Shown piece after piece: positions 54,972 through 64,000 of a stretch of DNA of 64,000 nucleotides. Where the stretch lies: assembly GCA_037044905.1 (NCBI GenBank), contig JBAOKB010000175.1:1-64000 (forward strand). Reading direction: 5' to 3'. Below the pieces are notes generated by a model. It had not been told where the DNA came from and ran no database searches. It worked only from the letters and a program-made list of their open reading frames with translations. A program made the position numbers and the translations under genes. Position 1 is the stretch's first letter. Each line of letters opens with the position of its first letter. Origin of the DNA: Hortaea werneckii. Its lineage: Eukaryota > Ascomycota > Dothideomycetes > Mycosphaerellales > Teratosphaeriaceae.

Positions 54972-56052
54972 AGAAAAGAGCGAGAGAGGTTTAGATTATC
55001 ACGATCATGGGAGATACGAATATAGAGCTTTGCACATATGATGAGATGTATTGAGTCTCATTTGGATTTGGATTGTTTAAGCTTCACATAAGGGAGCACT
55101 GGTTGACTGCGCTGTGGCCCGACCTTCCATTGACTTCGTACTGACTTCTACTTCATACAAATTGTTGCATGCCAGGCGATTTGTGAGGAGCCATGAAGTG
55201 GATTGGTAACGGAGTTGGCTAGGGTGTGCCAGCGTGGCCTGTCTATTTAATGACCTGACAAAATGGTGCGATCATGGATGCTTGACCTGAAGAATATAGG
55301 CTCTGCTACCAGGTAAGCAAGAATGTGAGTAGCAATGGCTGGTATGCCTCCTCCGTGTGCCAGGTGCGAAGGACTGTCTGCGCCGTACAAGAGGCAAGGT
55401 CAAGGTGCGCAGACAGTTTCGATAGTCATCGACACGGGGAGAGAGAGAACCAAATGATGCCTCCGTTAGGTTCGATATTCACGATCTTCGGTGTCATACG
55501 CGCACTTCCTGCTTGCGTTCAAAGTCTATAGTGACCTCAACGTTTGCGCGTGCATGTGCGAAAGCCTCGTTGGCTACAAGGCCTGACTCTGCTAGCTTGT
55601 CAGCACGAGAGCCTCCATGTCACTTGGCGTGGTCAAGCAGTCGGGTTTGGAGGCGATGATCAGATCAAGTGTAGTGTGATTTATGATTTCTGCCTATGGT
55701 TTCCGAAGAACCCATCAGATTTGCAGAATTCTCTATGTTCATCACAGCGCTTCTGGGTGACTGTATAGGCAGACTTACCATATAAAAGTTTGCTTGTGCA
55801 ATGAGAGCCAAGTCACGGCTGCTTTCCTCTAAATACCCAGGTGGTAGCTCGGGAAGTGAGGAGGAGAAATTGGAGATGAAGACGCGTGAATGTCAAGACT
55901 ACACCTGATCCGTGCGTAGTTACGTGAACGAGCGCGTTGCTTGAAGCGGTTGGTCGGCAGCTCGGCAGGAGCCATGCTCCTGTCGCAACTGTTTGACCAC
56001 CTCCAGTCGTCAGGTCTCCTACTCGCAATTGCCCATCGACCACGCCATCACA
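54972..56052. other. intergenic, about 1.1 kb
   Basis: 3' UTR of APS kinase and promoter of the zinc-finger gene. A few 60-80-codon frames, none supported. Confidence 0.4.
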
Positions 56053-57664
56053 ATGGGATCTCGTGCAGAATCGCCTGCGTCCTCTGATCTCAGCGAGCCG
56101 CCATCAATTGATTCCGACGCCGACGACAGCTTTAGCCATACGCCAGGCCCATCTTCACGACCTATAAGCGCCGCCCGCGATACCGATCACCTTGCCGCAC
56201 CTCCGTCAAAACGGCGAAAGACTGGCCCAGGATCGCACGTGGAGAAGGGGACCCCGCAACCGGAGCTTGAGGACGACAACATCTCCATTTCTTCAGACGG
56301 CTGGTCGTCTGCCCCGGGCTCCCCAACACATGACGAGTACGCTCTCCGCGAGGAAGCGCAGACGGCATGTCTCTGGCGCGATTGTCCATTCGGACAAGCG
56401 AACAACAATGACGACCTTGTCGAGCACGTGCAGAACACGCACTGCGCAAGCGGCGGACCAAAGAAGACTAAGTATACGTGCGAATGGGGCGAATGTCAAA
56501 AGAAGAACAGCAATCATCCTAGTGGGTACGCCCTGAAAGCACATATGCGTAGTCATACAAAGGAGAAGCCGTATTACTGCGCTTTGCCGGAATGCGATAA
56601 AGCCTTCACCAGGAGTGATGCTTTGGCGAAGCACATGAGAACTGTACACGAACCTGAAGTGCCGCGTGGAAGTGCGCCTGACGTGGCTACCAGTGGCAAG
56701 AAAGGTGGAGGAGGTCTCAAGATCAAAATGTCGAACGGCGTTGGAAAAGGAACAAGCGGGATGCAGTCGACAGACCCAGCAACCACAGGCCCGACGCATG
56801 ATGAGGACGGGAACGAGATCACGCCTTCGCCCGCAAACGATAACATTACTTACATCCCAGCTCATCATCCGATTACTGGTCAGCCGGGATTTATGATCCA
56901 TTACCCACCAGATATCCAGTTCACCGCATGGGAGAGTAGCATAGCAGCTGATCAGCTGATGCGGTTGCTGAGGAGACAATTACACTGGGCCAACAAAGAG
57001 AAGAAGAGGAGCTGAAGAGGGAGTGTGAAGCATCAGAACAGAAGCGGAAAGAGGAATGGACATTGAAGGAGATACTCCTTGAAGGCTCTCTTGAAGCCGA
57101 ACTAGCCAAGGGCGAGGAAAGCGGTCTACTCAAAGACGTGAACGACCGTGTCCGGGAGGCGATGGAGCACGACGCACAACCAGCCAAGGAAATGGACTGG
57201 ACGCCTACGAAGCCGTTCTGGCGACAACAGCAATTCCAGCAAGATCGCGAGCGCCGCAGGCAACGCGAGCAGGACCAGCAAGAAGTGGTCTTCCGTACAC
57301 GGAAACCCTTTCCGAGCTTCCGCACGATGCGCCGATGCCTTCCCATTCTTTCCGACTGCCACCCACCGATATTGAAACCCCTAAACAGCTGTCGCGTCCA
57401 CACTCCCCATCGCCGCCTCCTACGGGACAGAGCGCTGGGTTTGACGGCACGGGCGATCCCTATGATAACTACGTCGATGACCGGATGGCCGGGATGGAGC
57501 GGTTGAAAGCCGAGCGGGATCGGGCAAGGAGTCTGCACGGAAGTAGGGGTACGCCGAGTAAGCAGGCGGAAGGGCAGGGTCCGGAGAGCCAGAAGGAGGC
57601 CGAGGCCGATGCTGTGGGTGCTTTGTTGGGGATGAGTGGAGGGCAGACGGGTTCTAAGGAATGA
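56053..57664 (+). pseudogene. C2H2 zinc-finger protein (possibly INO80-associated Iec1-like), frameshift
   Basis: The ATG at 56053 starts a protein with an acidic Ser-rich N-terminus, SKRRK (52-56) and three C2H2-type fingers at about 106-130, 143-167 and 176-199; the last is CALPECDKAFTRSDALAKHMRTVH. The LPECDKAF..DALAKHMR finger resembles fission-yeast Iec1 of the INO80 remodeller, but this is a tentative match. A conserved-looking helix QLMRLLRRQLHWAN is followed by TGA at 57013. The adjacent frame continues at once as EEELKREC...EEWTLKEILLEGSLE. No GT/AG pair can bridge this, so one base seems missing near 56990-57003. A further switch near 57285-57388 may be a 104-nt intron with a weak GTGGTC donor. 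The last frame ends at 57664. Confidence 0.65.
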
Positions 57665-58605
57665 TATTCTCAGGGGTCTTGTACGAATGGATGAAATGCG
57701 TTAATAGCGATGTTCTGTTCTGCTGAGGAAACCACTCAATTGCTATCAGTCCGCGCCGATGTGATCCCCTGACCTTCTGTTCCCTATCTTGCAAAGAGTC
57801 TAGGAGCCCAGAAAGGGCGAGTCATTAGCCTCCCTTGATGGTTGTACAGAAGGTGATACGGTATGAATAAAGGTAGCGGCCAAGGTGATCAATGCGTCTT
57901 GGTCCGTCACTGTCATATGCCAGACGTCCTGAGCTCCTGGCAGCGTATGTAGCCCATGGAATTATCACATCCCGAATGCTAGAGCTTGAAAGAACATGTG
58001 TATGCCGGCACGCAGTCCGTTGTGTTATGGATTCCGAGCTCGTTCTTGGCTTGTGTCGCCTTTCTCATACTATTAAACAGCTATGCCGCTATTTTTCAAG
58101 GCCACCCCTTTTCAGCGCATGCTCCTCGAACGTTCTCGTTGAAGGTGCATGTCTATCTGAAAGGACATCGCCCGATGTGATCGCACCCCTGCGGCACTCG
58201 GCGAAACTGAGAGCAGCTCTAGAACTCCTAGCGTAGAGAATTTAGTTAGATCTTCCAAGTTCCTACTTCGAATTACACCTACAGACTACAGATTTGTGAT
58301 ACCGAGAGATGCAATTGAGGGTAGACAAAGCCAAGATTGCCGATTGACAATGCTGCTAATTGTGAGAAACGTGTTGCCGGACAAACCTGGAAGTTGACAA
58401 AGTCTAGACTCGGTACTAAGCTACAGCAGTTGGTAGACGAGAAGCGGGGGGATTCGTCGGCGACCCTCTCCAACGAAGTGGCAAAATCGAACAGCAAGGA
58501 CTAATAACAATCTTGAGCCTCGCAGCATTCGCCTGACACGGAAGCCGACGACAATTTGCCGAGCCATGATAGCATCGCAAGAATCAAACGGCGTCTGCAA
58601 CCAAA
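57665..58605. other. intergenic, no supported gene
   Basis: 3' flank of the zinc-finger gene and promoter of the Zn2Cys6 regulator. Short open frames only. Confidence 0.4.
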
Positions 58606-61183
58606 ATGAGCTTGATCCCAGCTGCCAGTGGTTCCAGGGGCCGCAGTAGCAGCCCTTCTGACCAAAGGCGTCCCCTTATGGCAGTCGCCTGTGACGAATG
58701 TCGCAGACGCAAAGTCAAGGCAAGTCATTGGTTGTGCTGTTGCTGCTATGTCATCAAACGATGTTGACAATCCAAAGCTAATACGAATGGTGTACGAAGT
58801 GTGACGGAGCGCATCCGGTCTGTAGTATGTGCAGTACTCATCGGCGAGGCTGCCATTATGATGCTGAACGGCGCGAGCCCAGACAGAAGGCGCTCAAACG
58901 GAAACACGGCCAGCTTGAAGCGTCGCACCATGAGCTCAGCGACTTCGTCACTTGTCTTGCAAAACAAGACAACGACACCGTACTGGACGTGATGCGCAAG
59001 GTCCGCACGGGGGCAGACATCAGTGATCTGCTGCAATCCTTACGGGGCCACACTCCATCAAGAGTGACGAGCACAAATTCCGAGCGGCGAGAGAAGCAAG
59101 TGCTTTTGCTCAGTAACTTGATGCAGGGCACGGATGCTCTTCCACAAATTGTGCATTTTTTGGATGCTTTTGCCAACGACGTGCTTTGGCCCCGAAGGGT
59201 CGATGAAGTTGACCTGGACCTTCTGCGCAATCGCTTGTTCAATGCGCGGACTCTGGGGAGGATCCTTGTGAGCTCTGCCCCAATACATCAGATCTCTTCC
59301 CCTTCAACACTTCACACGAGCAGCCCACGCCAGTCGGCAAGACAAACCCAGCTACCGAATGAGTCTCTCGATACGCCTCTGGTCATGCTTCCGGCGGCTC
59401 CTTGGACACGAACCACTGAAGACGATCTGCTAGTCTCGCGACTTGTCACTATCTTCCTGAACTACCAGAACGCCTACTGGAGGTACTTGGAGGCGGATCT
59501 GTTCTTGCAAGCAATGAAGCTGGCTCAGCCGCCTTCTGACCTTTGCTCTCCCCTCCTCGTTAACGCTGTCTTAGCTATGGCGAGTGTAGGTTAATTACAT
59601 GTTCTCTCACCGCATGTCCGCGCAGAGATGCTGATCTTGGTATAGCTGAGTGCTGAGTATCGTGATGTCTTTTTCGAGCCTGGCGACTACACCTCTCGCG
59701 GCCGCCAATTCCACGAAGAGGCCTTGCGTCTTTGGTAAGAAGCGCATTTCATTCTGTCAAGTCGAGATGTAGCCGCTTGCTGACTGGCTTCTGGCTTCTA
59801 GGCTGCTTGAAGAGGGCCGGGCTTCTGTTCCCAATGTTCCCAATCTGCAGGCCCTTGTCATACTCTCTATGGAGTGCGTTATCGCGCCTCTGCCCTCGTG
59901 ACGTTTCGCTGACATAATTTACCAGGGCTAGCCTTCGTGGCAAAGACAAGCTCGGCATGTCCCTGCTCGCTGTCGCCATGCAAGTCAACAAGGACCTTCC
60001 TTACGTTCCTCCCTCGAGGGCTGGTGGTGTTCTATCGGCCCTCGCGAGAACACGCGCGTGCGCTGGTTGGACTGCTCATTTCGTTGACGTGTATGCATTC
60101 ACCCCTGATGTTCGTTTCATTGGCTGATTCGTATGCACGTAGGACGTGCTCGATGGGCTTGATGAGAGCATCGAGCCCAATCGACCGAAGGCTCGGAATG
60201 GTGCCTTTTATGCCTGATTCATTATTCATCTGGTCAGCTAGACCTTTCGGCTTCGCCAGCGCGAGATATCGTGGTAATGTGCTTTTCCGTGAGCGCTGCA
60301 TGCTTACTCGCCTTACGCACGATATCAATCAGCTTTTGTTCACCGAAGGCAGGGATGACATGTGCAGTTTGATTCAGGCGGCACTCAATCTAAGGGAACG
60401 ACTATACGATTGGTACGAAGGTCTCACAGCAGACCTGAAATACGACACGCGGTTGCCCGGATTCTTGCACGAGATGCAGTGAGAATCGCACCCCCATCAA
60501 CAGTTTCCTGATCGTTAACTAACGATTGTCTTCCAAGTAGCTGCGAATATTTCTGTGCCCGGATAACTCTGGCTAGTAACCTTGGTGCCAGACTCAAATC
60601 GCAGAACTCTTCGTCGGAGCCAAGAAGTCGTGAGCGCCACAACCCCGTCGAAGCTGATGCCGAGCACTTTCAAGAAGCCTACTGGACATCTGAAGCGGCC
60701 GATCTGGCCTTAAAAGCTGCAAAGCTGCTGGAGAACTACCGTAGCGTATACGGGTTGAAGGTCGTTCAGCCCTTCATTTTCCAAACGGCCACGACTGCAT
60801 CATTCATACTCCTTAATCATTTTCCCACAAAGGATGGACGGCGAAGCCCAGACCATCGGCTACATTCTATCGAGGCCATCGAGGAAACGACTTCCGGCTT
60901 GGAGGAGAGTTTTCGCTGTCTTCTTGGGATCGCGACCCAGATCTCAATTGCACGAGGGCTTTCCCTGATGCTGCTTAAAACCGCAAAGCTAATGAAGGTC
61001 AAGCTCCCAGACTCTCTCATGCGCCTCCCAGAGACTGTCGCAGAGATAGCGTGGGGTACTGGAAATCATCGGAGCCTCAGTTCCTCCTATCCAAACTACG
61101 CTCTAGCTGCAGCGCGCGGAGGCCGCTCAGAGGGCCTCACCATGGAGGAGCTGCTCAATAAATGGAGCAATATGTCGATATGA
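58606..61183 (+). CDS. Zn(II)2Cys6 transcription factor with fungal-specific TF domain
   Basis: A nuclear DNA-binding regulator of unknown targets. Seven exons join in frame: 58606-58719, 58800-59585, 59646-59734, 59802-59873, 59926-60090, 60143-60478 and 60541-61183; the product is 734 residues. The zinc cluster is C-x2-C-x6-C-x6-C-x2-C-x6-C with Cys 29, 32, 39, 46, 49 and 56. The fungal-trans middle region includes FLNYQNAYWRYLEADLF, SLLAVAMQVNKDLPYV, RTRACAGWTAHFVD, RERCMLTRLTHDINQLLF, LNLRERLYDWYEGLTADLK and the HEMHCEYFCARITL block. Intron 1 (58720-58799) splits the zinc cluster and uses a GC donor (AAG/GCAAGT) with a CTAAT branch; the rest are GT-AG. It ends about 1.3 kb from the convergent sulfide:quinone oxidoreductase. 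Confidence 0.85.
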
Positions 61184-62488
61184 GCGCTTCACTTAGCGGC
61201 ATATGCTCAACGGACGGGCTATCTCTTCCGCCGCGTAAATGTGGCTGCAACTATCACAAACCTGAGATATGGGGCTCGCTGCGGCGAGCTTCACCTAGTC
61301 GCTGGTGCTGGTCGCTTTTGCTGGTGCGCGAACTGAGGAAATTGGCCTGGGTATTTGCAAATGGCTGCCGCCATTGTTCGCAACTCTAGCCGCCAGGACA
61401 CCGCCGCATTTATAGAGTTCCGAGGAGACAAACAAGGTGTATCAGCACGAGTTGAAGCTTGCATGCAGTAAGCGCCTGTCAGATGCTCTTCCCCGTTACC
61501 CTGCTTTGACATCTGAAAGAACTCAAGACGAGGGCACAATCACAGATGATAGCTTGTCTGATGGCAAGCTTGAACCTAGCTCTACATTATCTAAGATATG
61601 TTTTTGTAGAGATTCATGCTGGGATTAGATACTCCACGCCAGATCTGACGAGGAGTGTCGGATGCGATACCGATGCATTGAAGCATCTTGTTCGAATCCA
61701 GCACCAAAGAGCACAGATGTCGCACATCTGTATTTCCTATCCTTGGAACATCTTGGCGGACCTGCTCAACTTTCAATCTATATTTCATTCAGTTCCATTC
61801 AGTTCACGGCGTAGGAATCTTGCTTTCGTCCGCGGCATGAAAGCATCCAAGGGCACAAGTGCAGGTTCCGGTGACGAGAGGTTTGACTCGTGCACACAAA
61901 GTTGTCTCAGCATAATCTGGCCTCGTGTGCTGAAGAACACATGTCTTGAAGTAGCATGTCGAGAGCATTAGAATATACACAAATGAGTCGACATCTGCGA
62001 GCTTGTAGAAGTCAAATCTCCCGACTACAGGCAAGGTCTCGATACTGAAACATGATCTCGCATTTCTCCCAGGGATAGCGTTCACCTTTGAAGGCTTTGT
62101 AGTGTAGTGTTTTCTCCAGAGATTTCTTTCCAACATGACCACAAGAGCATCCATACTTGAGCTTTTATGCACGTCTAACATGATCTTGCAAAATTGCAGA
62201 TGGAAGTGGCTGTGTTCTGGCGGCTCGTTCTTATGAGGCTGTGAGAGCTACCAATGAGGCGTCCGCGCGTGGAAAAGAGGACTGCCAGCTCGGATAGAGA
62301 ACAATCGGAAGAGGGTCGGATTGGTGTCAAAGGAGATTGAAGAGAGCGAAGCCATTTCAGTGACCCGACAGGGTAAGAGGACCATTGGGCGAAACAGTAG
62401 AATGCAGCCCAGAGACCTGGCGGTGTAACTTTTGGTATGTTTGGTAACTTTCTACAACTACAAAGATATTCCATCGAGGCCAAAGCCC
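61184..62488. other. intergenic between convergent genes
   Basis: About 1.3 kb with only short overlapping frames and no recognisable gene. It contains the 3' UTRs of the regulator (plus) and the oxidoreductase (minus). Confidence 0.4.
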
Positions 62489-63855
62489 TTACCGCTTCCA
62501 CCCCTTAGGCCCAGCCCATGTGCCCTTGACCATGGAGTTGAAGTAGACCCAGGGGAAGAAGTCTTTCTTGAGGTGATAGAACGCGCGGCTTGGCGTTCCC
62601 TGATCGACGAAGCGACCGAACGTCTCCTTTGGCTGGCCTCCATATTTGAATTCTGCCAGCATGACTTTTCCGTATTCGGTCAGAAGCGGGCAGGACGTGT
62701 AGCCGTCGTACGTAGCCGGGAGGGCTCCGCCTTGCATTTTACTGAGCATGTTGTTGATCAGGATTGGCGCTTGGGCGGTGATGGCGGCGGCTGTCTTGGA
62801 TGTCGGGAGACTGGATGCATCGCCGCATGACCAGACGTTCGAGAACTTCTTATGTTGTAGGGTGCCATCGTCGACGTCGACAAAGCCTGCCTCGTTTGCA
62901 AGGGCGCTCTCTTTGATGAAGGCATGAGGCCCCATCTTGGGCGTGGCATGCAGCATGTCGAAGTGTTTTCTGACAGTGCCGCTTCCGTCGGTTTTGTTGA
63001 GGACGGCGGTGTTGCCCTCGATACCGACCAGGTCGTGCTGGAAAAGAGCCTCCACGCCGCGTTGCACACGAAGCTCTTCTAACCTGCTGCTGTATTTCGG
63101 CACTCCGAACATGACAGGCATTGCCGTGGCAAAGTCAATCTTGATCGGTGACGTCGCCCGGCTATCTGGGTTGTAGAGACCTGATCGCTTCCAGCTGTCC
63201 AGCGCTAACCACATAATCTTTTGCGGTGCGCCAGCGCATTTGACAGGGCCTGCGGGTGAGTGAAGAGGGCCTGTCCATCTTTCAGATCGGCGATGTTCCG
63301 AGATGCCTTGTCGCAGGTATCGTAACTGTAGATGGAAGATACAGGGGCATGCGGATCTGAAACTGCCTCGGACAATCCCTTGATGCTGTTGAAGTCGACC
63401 TTGATACCAGGGCAGACGATGAGATGCTCGTAGGTAATCCGGTCGCCAGTGGATAGGGAAACCGTGTTGTCCTCGGGTGCAAATCCCTGGACCTGGTTGT
63501 TGTAGAAACGGACCTTTGGATCAACCATCTCCGGCAGTTTCCTTCGAAGGTCGCTTTTCTGCTTCAGGCCACCTCCAACAAGCGTCCAGCCGGGTTGATA
63601 ATGATGCCATTCCGCGGGATCCACCAGAGCGATATCCTCAGAGGCGAATTGTCCGGTACGTAGCAGTTGGTTGCTTATCGTTAATCCAGCGCTGCCGCCA
63701 CCGACGACGACAATCTTGTGCTTACGGCCGCTTTCCGTAATTGGCGAGGAACCAACGACAGAGGCAAATGATCGAGCCGGCTGGAAGGTCTGCGTACCAA
63801 CAAAACTTGCGACACGGTTGCCGTATGACCTAGGAGCGATAACACGGGGTGCCAT
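62489..63855 (-). pseudogene. sulfide:quinone oxidoreductase, mitochondrial; one frameshift
   Basis: Oxidises sulfide to sulfane sulfur and passes electrons through FAD to ubiquinone in the inner mitochondrial membrane. The N-terminus is a presequence (MAPRVIAPRSYGNRVASF). The FAD-binding VVVGGGSAGLTISNQLL lies at about 49-65, followed by EWHHYQPGWTLVGGG, the mid-protein Cys motif PVKCAGAPQKI, and a C-terminal NVWSCGDASSLPTSKTAAA. The first frame (from 63855) stops at 63205; the rest follows in another frame. The switch falls at CCC (plus-strand GGG 63254-63256), right before the conserved Cys segment. No intron border is available, so one C appears to be missing. With that base the length is about 455 residues, normal for the family. 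Confidence 0.85.
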
Positions 63856-64000
63856 GATGGGGATATGGTGATTCGGTTAAGTTCAAGGGGCACTGCACGC
63901 TCTGCACACGCACTTCCAAATACCTACTCGAGACGCTCCCATTAATGAAAAAATGTTCTGGTCGGCGAGGTCGGAGGAGCCCGCGGCTCGGCGATGTGCT
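63856..64000. other. right-edge promoter sequence
   Basis: 145 bp upstream of the sulfide:quinone oxidoreductase start, cut by the window edge. Nothing else seen. Confidence 0.4.

Noticed and set aside
57285..57388. Second frameshift in the C2H2 gene
   Set aside because: A 104-nt intron of correct phase is available, although its donor is weak; not counted as a frameshift.
60032..60328. Minus-strand frame of 98 codons that looked protein-like
   Set aside because: It lies antisense to exons 5 and 6 of the regulator, whose sense reading is consistent.
59586..60540. Apparent breakage of the Zn2Cys6 gene into several frames
   Set aside because: Five GT-AG introns with matching phases join all segments into one 734-residue product; the gene is intact.
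1..64000. CRISPR arrays, insertion sequences, retrotransposon domains or viral remnants
   Set aside because: I looked for spaced direct repeats, terminal repeats, and transposase or reverse-transcriptase motifs and saw none; the sequence is nuclear fungal DNA.

Overview
This window reads as a gene-dense piece of a filamentous ascomycete (Pezizomycotina) chromosome, probably from the class Dothideomycetes. The reasons are the protein families (a DUF3824 protein, a Zn(II)2Cys6 regulator, a lactose-permease-like MFS sugar porter, a fungal Nup84/Nup107, a Cup1-like LYR-family protein), short introns (mostly about 50-160 nt) with GTANGT donors and CTAAC-like branch sites, unlinked monocistronic genes on both strands, and Pol III tRNA genes. 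I see no transposon, plasmid, phage or CRISPR sequence. Class-level placement is an inference.

Layout. 0-5 kb: a small two-exon basic protein, a sphingoid-base kinase and a fungal single-pass membrane protein. 6.6-8.8 kb: an initiator tRNA-Met and a three-exon 84-residue proteinase-inhibitor-I78-type gene whose exons are too short to stand out as ORFs. 9.2-10.2 kb: simple-sequence DNA (A24, G12, C34, TCG/TCA repeats). 10.2-19 kb: a DUF3824 protein, a kynurenine-formamidase-type hydrolase and an eight-exon sugar transporter with a 39-base G run in one intron. 19.4-31 kb: a 1216-residue cell-surface protein, a Cup1-like protein, three small hypothetical proteins (two with PP1-docking-like motifs), an oligo-1,6-glucosidase-like GH13 enzyme and a secreted cysteine-rich protein. 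32-42 kb: an aldo/keto reductase, Nup84/Nup107, Surf4/Erv29 and a TM-anchored coiled-coil protein. 43.9 kb: tRNA-Ile(AAT) with a 63-nt intron. 45.7-64 kb: a coiled-coil protein, V-ATPase subunit C, glycine-cleavage T protein, a GILK-motif protein, APS kinase, a C2H2 zinc-finger protein, a seven-exon Zn2Cys6 regulator and a sulfide:quinone oxidoreductase.

The genes do not form an obvious cluster. They are housekeeping functions (vesicle traffic, nuclear pore, vacuolar acidification, sulfate assimilation, glycine and tryptophan catabolism, sphingolipid signalling). APS kinase and sulfide:quinone oxidoreductase lie about 8 kb apart, which could be chance.

The most striking anomaly is in the right third. 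Four otherwise well-conserved genes (45.8, 50-51, 57 and 63 kb) each need one or two single-base corrections to restore their frame, mostly at short C or G runs, while all genes to the left, and three between them, splice cleanly. Homopolymer consensus error is the simplest reading. Clustered real pseudogenisation is the alternative. I found no convincing wholly new biological system. The best leads are the pair of small RVxF proteins, a GC-AG intron that splits a zinc cluster, and the in-frame stop-free introns.
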